A DNA stretch of 64,000 nucleotides from assembly GCA_024180945.1 (NCBI GenBank), contig JAKSGN010000003.1, positions 186,001 through 250,000 on the forward strand, written 5' to 3'. Position 1 is the first letter of the stretch. Each line of letters begins with the position of its first letter. A model generated the notes under the pieces. It made no database searches, had not been told where the DNA came from, and saw only the letters and a list, made by a program, of their open reading frames with translations. Shown piece by piece: positions 57,104 to 64,000 of the stretch. Position numbers and translations under genes: made by a program. This DNA is from Macrophomina tecta (lineage: Eukaryota; Ascomycota; Dothideomycetes; Botryosphaeriales; Botryosphaeriaceae).

Positions 57104-58162
57104 ATGCCATTTCTGCAGATCCAGGCACGCCTGCATCCACCGAGTGTCGATCTTACCGGCAAGATCGCCATCGTCACCGGAGCGAATGGGGGAATCGGGC
57201 TGGAGACAGCTCGACAGCTGCTGCTTCTGCACGCGGGGACAGTCGTCTTGGCGGTGAGAAACATGGCAAAGGGCGAGGCTGCGAAATCTGAGCTATTGGC
57301 GGACAAGAAGATCCAGGGCGGAAACCCGGCGGCTAGTATACTGGTGATGAAGCTGGACATGGCCGACTACCAGAGCGTCTGGGAATTCGCCAACAGTATC
57401 AAGGTCGACCTGCCCGCCTTGCACATCCTCATCCTGAACGCGGCGGTGGCCAACCTGCCCTGGAGCAAGACTGGCAGCGGACACGACCAGATCAGCCAGG
57501 TCAACTACTTCTCGAATGTGATGTTGCTGCTCGAGCTACTGCCAACCCTCGAGGCTACCGCGCGCAGATCCGGCGAGCCCTCGCGGGTGACGTGGGTGGG
57601 CAGCCGGTCATTCCTGGCAAGCAAGCTCTCCAAGAGCATCCGGCAAGAATCGGTGATTGAGTTCCTCGATGATCCGAAGAAGTACGGATGGTTTATGCGC
57701 TACCCCGATTCGAAGCTTCTGTCGGCCGCGTTTGTGCGCGAGTTCTCCAAGCACCAGGACCCGCAGACGGTCGTCGTCAACGACATGTGCCCGGGCATGG
57801 TCGACACCAGCATCACGCACCACGCGCCGGCGTACTTCCGGAAGCCGATGGCAGCTCTCACCAAGGTTACTGCAAGGACGCCGGAGCAGGGGGCCTGGGC
57901 GGTGATCCATGCAGCTGCAATGGCCGGGCCCGACTCTCACGGCAAGTATTTGGTGGACCAGAAGGAGATCTCGTCAGTGTCCCAATGGCCAGGGCAATCG
58001 AGCTTTGCTGACACTGGACCACGCAGATCTTATGGGGGGTTGAAATCGGCGCAGGGGCAGCGGCTCCGGCTGCAGCTGTGGAAGGAGACGGCGGCGGAGA
58101 TGGTGCAGCAGGGCGTCGCGCTGCCCGCGTTCATGGAAAGCTTTGTCGCGGAGGATGCATGA
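57104..58162 (+). CDS. Short-chain dehydrogenase, retinol-dehydrogenase-like
   Basis: Open frame of 352 aa with the cofactor motif TGANGGIG, ILNAAV (NNAG position), Ser in VTWVGSRS and the catalytic Tyr/Lys in YPDSK. It belongs to the fungal WW-oxidoreductase/retinol-dehydrogenase-like SDRs that reduce or oxidise ring or chain carbonyls with NADP(H). A candidate 54-nt intron (57973-58026, GTCAGT...ACGCAG with an internal CTGAC) is a multiple of three without a stop. The mature protein may be 352 aa (retained) or 334 aa (spliced); splicing places KEIS next to SYGGLKSAQGQ, closer to family spacing. First of three oxidoreductase genes on the same strand (57.1-61.0 kb), with the BVMO divergent. 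Confidence 0.88.
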   Translation: MPFLQIQARLHPPSVDLTGKIAIVTGANGGIGLETARQLLLLHAGTVVLAVRNMAKGEAAKSELLADKKIQGGNPAASILVMKLDMADYQSVWEFANSIKVDLPALHILILNAAVANLPWSKTGSGHDQISQVNYFSNVMLLLELLPTLEATARRSGEPSRVTWVGSRSFLASKLSKSIRQESVIEFLDDPKKYGWFMRYPDSKLLSAAFVREFSKHQDPQTVVVNDMCPGMVDTSITHHAPAYFRKPMAALTKVTARTPEQGAWAVIHAAAMAGPDSHGKYLVDQKEISSVSQWPGQSSFADTGPRRSYGGLKSAQGQRLRLQLWKETAAEMVQQGVALPAFMESFVAEDA

Positions 58163-58393
58163 GGCTGCACCGACAACTGGGCCTTGCAGCAACAGGGCGA
58201 GGCAGAGGCGAGAGACGGCGATTTGTAAAGCGACCAACCGTGCGGGCAGGCGCGAGTCGGATAGCTGTAAATTCATTGGTGACGTCATGTGCTGTGCGGG
58301 GTCGCGGTCGTTCCGGTGCCGGGGGAAGGAGCGAGTGTCCAAAGCGAGGGAGCTCGGGCGGCAGCGCTCAACGCCCCCGAAGCGCGACACACC

Positions 58394-59536
58394 ATGCCGC
58401 CATCCTACTCCATCACCACCTTCCGATTCAGCCCCCAGGCCAATGGCTTCGTGAAGAGGCGGGCAGACCGCGAGCTGGGCCACAACGAGGTGCTCATCAA
58501 GACCACCCACAGCGGCCTCTGCTACACCGACGTCCACGCCAAACACTCCGGGAACGGCTGCGGCCTCGGCCATGAGGGGGTTGGAACCGTCGTCCGCGTG
58601 GGCGATGCCGTCCAAGACCTGACGCTCGGCCAGAGAGTCGGTTGGGGGTGCGTTCAGCCCTATCCGCCCTGCGGGAGTGCTTGTTCTGAGGCTAATTCGT
58701 GCACAGCTGGCTCCACCACGTGCGTCAACGCCTCCCGCCCCGCTCCCGCGGCTGCAGATCGTGCACCTTGCTGACCGTCCCAGTCGTGCGGCACCTGCGA
58801 AAGCTGTGTCGACGGCTACCGGCAATACTGTGCCGACGCTTGCGGCTTTGGCTTTGGAGAGCTGGATCAGGGCTCCATGGGAGACTACGCAATCCGCAGT
58901 CGCCCATTTGTACACCCAATTCCCGACGGCGTGCCCTCGGAGCTCGCTGCTCCCTTGATGTGTGCTGGAGCCAGCACCTACGAGGCCCTGACCGCGGCTG
59001 AAACGAGCTCGAGCGACCGGGTCGGCGTTGTGGGCGTGGGCGGCTTGGGACACATGGCCATAATCTTTGCGCGGGCTTGGGGGTGTGGCGTCACGGCCTT
59101 GTCGAAGAATGGCGATAAGGAGGATGATGCGCGCAGGCTCGGGGCGGATGAGTTCCTGCGGCTGGATGCGCTCAGAGACGGACGGCCCGCTGATGCATCT
59201 CCCATCAACGTGCTCCTGCTGTGTTCCAATGGCGTGCCAGATCTGGCGTTGTTGCTGCCGCTGTTGGCCAGGAGGGCGCGCATAGTGTTCATGACCATTC
59301 AGCAGGCCCCGGTGCAGATCCCGTACATGCCGTTCATCATTCCGGGGCACAAGATCATTGCGTCCACTGAAGCATCGCGCAAGACCTACATAGAGATGCT
59401 TCGCTTCGTCGCTCGGCACAGCATCACTCCGTGGATCCAAAAATTCCCGATGACCGAGGCTGGCTTGAAGGATGCATTCAATGCATTAGAGGAAGGCAAG
59501 ATGAGGTACCGGGGAGTCTTAGAAGCTCAATCCTGA
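58394..59536 (+). CDS. Zinc alcohol dehydrogenase, cinnamyl-alcohol-dehydrogenase type (2 exons, 336 aa)
   Basis: Exon 1 58394-58651 and exon 2 58784-59536. The 132-nt intron contains stops. Its acceptor (GTCCCAG) is clear, and the donor was chosen to keep the frame and is less sure. Catalytic zinc site GLCYTDVHAKH and GHEGVG; structural zinc set CGTCESCVDGYRQYC; cofactor loop VGVGGLGHMA followed by SKNGDKEDD, suggesting NADP(H). CAD-type enzymes reduce aldehydes to primary alcohols. The start lies 231 bases after the SDR stop on the same strand. C-terminus EEGKMRYRGVLE is the normal family ending. The protein is slightly shorter than the usual 350-360 residues, mainly from a short segment between Cys and GHE. 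Confidence 0.85.
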
Positions 59537-59926
59537 GATGTCAGCAAGGACGTAGTGCGCGTTGCGTTCCGACAAATGATATCCGAGTAGCCATCATCAC
59601 GTGCGTCAGCGCGCATTGCGCCACAGTAGACCGGATAGGTGACTATCTCACACGGATTTGGCGGACTTAACAAAGGAGTTAACCACGGCATTTACCGTGC
59701 AACCCTCTATTCGTTTGCACTTGGCGTCAGCTCATGAAGTTTCGCGTCGGATTTTGGCGGAATTTATGGGCGAGTTGCTCTGCGTCTAAGCCTGGAGTAA
59801 ACATTTCAGCAGGCAACCATCTGCTGAAAGATAACGGCCATCGCATGCACTAAACAAAGAAAAACAGTTTAACATCTCAAGCCCTCCTTTACGACTTGTC
59901 ATTGCGCATCGGCCATCGCAGAGAAG
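59537..59926. other. Intergenic region, promoter of the second SDR
   Basis: Spacer of 390 bases; no gene seen. Confidence 0.5.
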
Positions 59927-61035
59927 ATGAGTATTACCGCCGGCGTAGTGGTCGAACAGTGGAGGAACCTCCCGATCTTTCCCAAGGACTGCGCTGGACA
60001 GACGATCATCGTCACGGGAAGCAATACCGGAATCGGTTTCGAGGCCGCAAAGCACTTCGTCCGGCTCGGCGCTGCGCGCGTCATCATCGCGGTCCGTTCT
60101 CTCTCCAAGGGCGAAGCCGCAAAAGATGCCATCGAGAAAGCAACAGGTCGCATAGGAGCCGCTCAAGTTTGGCATCTCGATCTCTCCTCCAACGACTCTG
60201 TTCGCGCCTTCGCCAAGCGCGCAACTGCCGAACTGGACCGGATTGACGTCGTCCTCGAAAACGCTGGCCTCGCCGTAGCAGAGTTCACCGTAGCAGAGGG
60301 CACAGAAACAACAATACAGGTCAATGTGATCGGGACCTTTCTGCTTGCTTTTTTGCTCCTGCCTTCACTGAAGCTGAGTGCAAAAAAGTGGGGCATCACG
60401 CCGCACTTGACCATTGTGTCAAGCAGTGTGCATGCCGTCGCGCAGTTCGTCGAAGGACAGCATGAGGATATCTTTGCTGCGGTATCACAGGAGAGTACCA
60501 GCAACATGATGGATCGGTAATATTGTCTCCCACACCTATAACACCCAGCACGCATGTCACTGACATTATTATCTGACATCCAGTTATCATGTCAGCAAGT
60601 TGCTCGAAGTCTACGCCACACGCCAACTCGCCAGCCTCTTGCCCGTCTCCGAGTCCGGCGTTGTCATCAACATACTATGCCCCGGACTGTGCTCTACCGA
60701 ACTGACGCGCAACGTTCCTTGGTTGATGTGGGCGCAGATCGGCCTGATGCGTCTTCTTATCGGGCGTAGCTCCGAAATGGGCAGCCGTACGCTCCTCCAC
60801 GCCGCCGTAGCAGGGCCGGACAGCCACGGGCAGATTTGTGCGGATTGCAAGATCAAAGAGTAAGCTCCCAGTCCTCTCAGCCATACTTCCGCACTCACCC
60901 GCTAGCAGAGACAAGACCGCACCGTTCGTGAAGACGGAAGAAGGCCAGAAAATGCAGAAGAGGGTCTGGGATCAACTCGTAGTATGGCTGGAGAAGATCG
61001 AGCCTGGCTGCGTGAGCACCGCCCTGTCGGCTTGA
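59927..61035 (+). CDS. Short-chain dehydrogenase (3 exons, 330 aa)
   Basis: Exons 59927-60516, 60584-60859 and 60909-61035. Motifs: TGSNTGIG, DVVLENAG, TIVSSSVHA and, across intron 1, the catalytic YHVSK. A hydrophobic segment FLLAFLLLPSL lies before the catalytic Ser, as in other fungal retinol-dehydrogenase-like SDRs. A short C-terminal exon (PFVKTEEGQKMQKRVWDQL) gives the family-typical ending. The enzyme reduces or oxidises a carbonyl with NADP(H). It is the third same-strand oxidoreductase after the SDR and ADH, about 390 bases from the ADH stop, and could act in the same pathway, with the BVMO oxidising a ketone they create. That link is inferred from position only. Confidence 0.9.
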
Positions 61036-61238
61036 TTGCATGTTGCAGGGACGCGGAGCTTCGGGACGTCAATCACGCAATCAGAGCTATTCCATAAACC
61101 GTAATTTCGAATGCGTTCAATCTCAACGTCATACGTTATCACGTTTCATGAAACAGCAGTAACGGATCATTTTTGTGGTGAAGGAATGATGAATTCAACT
61201 ATGTATCCTCCCAGGCAGTCGAGACCTTGGGATCGTCC

Positions 61239-61397
61239 TCATGCAGCAGGTTTATTTCTTGAACCTGTTAGCTTCAAGGCCCAGGAACTTCGATTGCGAA
61301 CACTTACGCCGCAGCCGCTGCAGGAGCACTGTCCGCTCGCGCAGGTGCAGGAAGAGGGACCGTTGCAGGTGCAAGAGGATCCGCAGTTGCAGGCCAT
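61239..61397 (-). CDS. Metallothionein-like cysteine-rich small protein
   Basis: ATG at 61397; the first 30 residues hold 9 cysteines in CxC pairs (Cys3/5, 9/11, 17/19, 24/26 and a final Cys29), with Ser, Gly and Thr spacers. This is the pattern of fungal copper metallothioneins. After the Cys block a GTAAGT donor sits at 61307. If spliced to the CAG at 61265 the tail changes (VQEINLL...) and the protein is 51 aa, ending at about 61199. Unspliced it is 52 aa. Neither tail carries cysteines. The function would be cytosolic Cu(I)/Zn binding and metal tolerance. A TATA-like ATATATATACGTATA lies about 105-120 bases upstream (61502-61516). It is well below usual gene-caller length. Confidence 0.72.
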   Translation of the reverse strand: MACNCGSSCTCNGPSSCTCASGQCSCSGCGVSVRNRSSWALKLTGSRNKPAA

Positions 61398-61501
61398 GGC
61401 TGTTGATTCGAATTTCTTGAGGGGAAGTTGATAAGTGCTGTGATTTGTTGCTCTGTTGCTGAAAGTGTCGATGCAGGAATCATGCGGATAATGCTGCAAC
61501 A

Positions 61502-61516
61502 ATATATATACGTATA
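61502..61516 (-). promoter_or_regulatory. TATA-like element of the metallothionein-like gene
   Basis: Alternating TATA run upstream of the start at 61397, on the correct strand for that gene. Confidence 0.4.
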
Positions 61517-61526
61517 TCTCTGTCAT

Positions 61527-62778
61527 ACGCGGGGTTCTGCGTCATAGCTGACTTGATGACGTCGATCCCGAAAGCGGCGGGTGGAGAGGGGGAAAGGCTA
61601 TCTGCTGATATCGCTGCGCTGCGGAGACCGCCTGGTTGGACCACCTTCGGCAAAGTACGGCCGACGGTTCGTCTGTTCTCCGCCTACCAAACGGCTAGGT
61701 GTTCCCGCTGAGGCGTGTCACAAGCCCGCCTTCTCCGCACGTCTGGACCACCCGCCAAGGGGCGCCATCCAGCTGACATCTCTACTGAAAGCATTTTGTT
61801 TGCTGTGGTTGGGCAGGTCTCTGTTTCGCCACAGTACCACCACGCAATATATTCTCTGACCAAAGACCGCCTATTTCTCCTCTCTTGTTTACTTTTTCGG
61901 GTCGCTCTTCACGCTTGGGTGGGGTTGGTGGGACCAACGTAGCCTAATGTTGCTGCAACCGAAACCCCCCCACATTCCTTGACGAAACTTCCGGAACTCT
62001 TCTCAAACCATGGAGCATCATAGACTTGAGCGATAAAAAGATCTGGAGTCAGCGCAGACAAGGAGCTACGGATCCACTTTCTCGCCTCTGCGCCTATCTA
62101 ACAGTTACGTGACTACGAGCCCGAACCGCGGTCCGTGCAACCCTACTTTTGATTCCTAGCAGCAGGAGCACGGCATTGGCCACCAAAAGTTCCGAGACCA
62201 TAGCCTCGCGGCTGTGCGGGGATGCTTGAAGATGTCATAATTCGTGGGTAACGGAAGTAATGCTATCTGCCCTGGGGACGGCGGTTAAAGCAGTCGTCCG
62301 GACGTGAGTGCTATGATATTTTCTGAATAGTTACATCCGAACGCCTAACTCAACTCCACCTATGTCCGCAGTTCTCGCTACGATAATCTTGCACAGGCCT
62401 CGCTTTGTGGGACGGCTACGTGAATGACTCCGGCCTATAATTATCTTATACGATCCATCTACATTATCGGGCGTGGTTACCATTGTTAGATACAGACCAA
62501 GAGTTTGTTCTTTTTGATCCCTCACGCGCAGTACTCCATAAGTCATTTCCAGTGTGAGGCTATATCTTGGCACATGACACTTACAGTCAGCTCATAGAAG
62601 TCTACTTTAATCATTGCGAGAGAGAAAGCTCTGAACCGATCTTTGCTCTGCTATAGATATAATTGTTGCTGAAACCTCCCAGGTCCCTATCTTACCCGTG
62701 CACAGCGCGTTGACGATCCAACATTTTCCGCCAGAGGGAAATCCCTCGCCGTCCTAAGGGAGGTATTCGCGCTTGGAA
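61527..62778. other. Intergenic region, no supported gene
   Basis: Upstream of the metallothionein-like gene and downstream of the SMP-30 gene; only short ORFs, nothing recognised. Confidence 0.5.
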
Positions 62779-63982
62779 TCACAGCCCCAAAAGTGCACCT
62801 TTGACGGCACTGTCCAACTGCAACACCCAGACTCGCGTCTCATTCAATAACACCACCTCTCCTCCTTCCGTGAAACAGAAGTTGGACACACCGCCGTCCA
62901 CCAGCACCTTCATGAGCAACGTTCCAGCCGGATTCCAGACATTCAGCCCATCGCCACAACCGGAGTAGACATTGCCCTGCGCGTCGCACTTGATCCCATC
63001 CGGAATCCCGGTGTCTGCCATGGCGAAGACACGACGATTTGCCAGAAACGGCGCGCCATGCCGGTACTGTACGTCAAATGCATATCTGTCGCAACACCCC
63101 CCCATCATCAGCGAACCATAGCCCTCCCAAAAAAAAAAAAAAGAAAAAGAAAAAATAGCTCCAAGATCAGCAGGGCACCTCGGGGGAGGCCGAAAAAAAG
63201 AGAAAAAGAAACACATACATCGTGCTCACCCTCGCATGGTCCACCGACCCGTCCCCATGCACCCACTCCGTATCCGTCACGTACACGGTCTCCGCGCCGG
63301 GCGCGAAGCAGATCCCGTTCGGCCGGCCAAACCCGTCCGCGACGACGCGCACGTTGCCCGTCGCCGGGTCGAAGCGGTAGACCTGGTTGGGCAGCTGCGG
63401 CCGCGGGCGGAAGCCTTGCTCCCAGCCGTAGATCGGGTCGGTGAACCAGATGGAGCCGTCGGCCGGGTGCACGACGACATCGTTTGGCGAATTGAAGGTG
63501 CGGCCGTGGTAGTGGGTGAGGAGGGGCGTGGAGGATGGGTGGTCGGCGGGGGATGGGTCGAGGAGGTAAAGGCCGCTTGGCTGGGCTTTCGTGCCTTGGG
63601 CGCAGAGCAGGACGTGGCCGGTGGAGGGGTGATTCACGCCGCCGTTGGGCATGGGGACGTTGTCGGCACGGAGCTCGGTCCACGTCCATGAGGCGCTGTC
63701 GGCGGGTTTGTGTAGGCGGGCGATCTTGATGTGCTGGTCGCCCGAGGGCGAGGTGATGCGGTTGCTGGTGACGAGTACGGACTTGGTGGAGGGGATGTAC
63801 ACGCCGGCCTCGTGGGCGAATGGATACGCGCAGTGTTCGAGCACGCAGGTCAGTTTTGGGGACTTGCCAAGCAGCGACAGGGCGGCCGCGTGGTATACGA
63901 GGATGGGCGTCTTCGAGATCTCGTTAGCGCCGACCGCGACTAAGTGGTGGCTTTTAAGCGTTTTTTCGGCCAAGGACAAAAC
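62779..63982 (-). CDS. SMP-30/gluconolactonase-like protein (5' end outside window)
   Basis: Minus-strand exons 63982-63219 and 63085-62779. The upstream exon begins right after CTGACC...CTGCAG at 63983, a splice acceptor, and has no ATG, so the first exon lies beyond the right edge. The beta-propeller landmarks of the SMP-30/lactonase family are present: MPNGGVNHP, FNSPNDVVVHPADGSIWFTDP.YG (metal-binding Asn) and GRPNGICFAPGAETVYVTDTE (Asn and Asp). These enzymes hydrolyse lactones with a divalent metal. The frame skips a 133-nt intron (63086-63218) containing an A-rich tract. It runs out of the window and is convergent with the SDR group. Whether it opens lactones made by the BVMO is speculation. 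Confidence 0.85.
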
Positions 63983-64000
63983 CTGCAGGGCTGGTCAGCT

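Overview
The window is nuclear DNA from a filamentous ascomycete. Many genes carry short (about 45-150 nt) GT-AG introns with CTAAC/CTGAC branch-point-like boxes. The gene families are typical of moulds: a highly reducing polyketide synthase (PKS), P450, Baeyer-Villiger monooxygenase, an AlcR-like Zn2Cys6 regulator, a BTB protein and a GMC oxidoreductase relic. Gene content suggests Pezizomycotina, perhaps Sordariomycetes; the class is a guess. All exon joins below were derived by reading frame and splice signals only.

Layout. (1) 1-7.3 kb: the 3' end of a carrier-protein/thioester-reductase megaenzyme, a 2-oxoglutarate/Fe(II) oxygenase, a cytochrome P450 with one unusable intron, and an opposing hot-dog thioesterase that keeps the fluoroacetyl-CoA thioesterase triad spacing. 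(2) 8.8-11.6 kb: a complete hAT DNA transposon with terminal inverted repeats, perfect 8-bp target duplication and an intact 746-aa transposase. (3) 11.9-12.6 kb: a secreted pro-protein. (4) 12.8-28 kb: a gene graveyard (relics of a GH30 galactanase, a D-2-hydroxyacid dehydrogenase, an alpha/beta hydrolase, a class I methyltransferase and unknown genes). It also holds an intact zinc alcohol dehydrogenase and an intact SABATH-type carboxyl methyltransferase, plus diverged repeats. (5) 28.2-36.8 kb: a complete 11-exon highly reducing PKS (KS-AT-DH-CMeT-ER-KR-ACP, 2654 aa). (6) 37.5-44.4 kb: a BTB protein, an Ayr1-like SDR and a dead GMC oxidoreductase. (7) 45-64 kb: more conventional DNA with a coiled-coil protein, an AlcR-like activator, a BVMO, a run of SDR/ADH/SDR genes on one strand, a metallothionein-like gene and the 3' part of an SMP-30/gluconolactonase gene.

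How it may work together (inference): the PKS has no release domain, so its product would be a free acid or be released in trans. The SABATH methyltransferase could cap a carboxylate, and the ADH, SDR and (formerly) GMC enzyme could tailor oxidation state. The only alpha/beta hydrolase nearby is a fragment. The central 30 kb therefore looks like a partly decayed accessory or biosynthetic island. The 53.7-61.0 kb oxidoreductases form a second possible small-molecule oxidation group.
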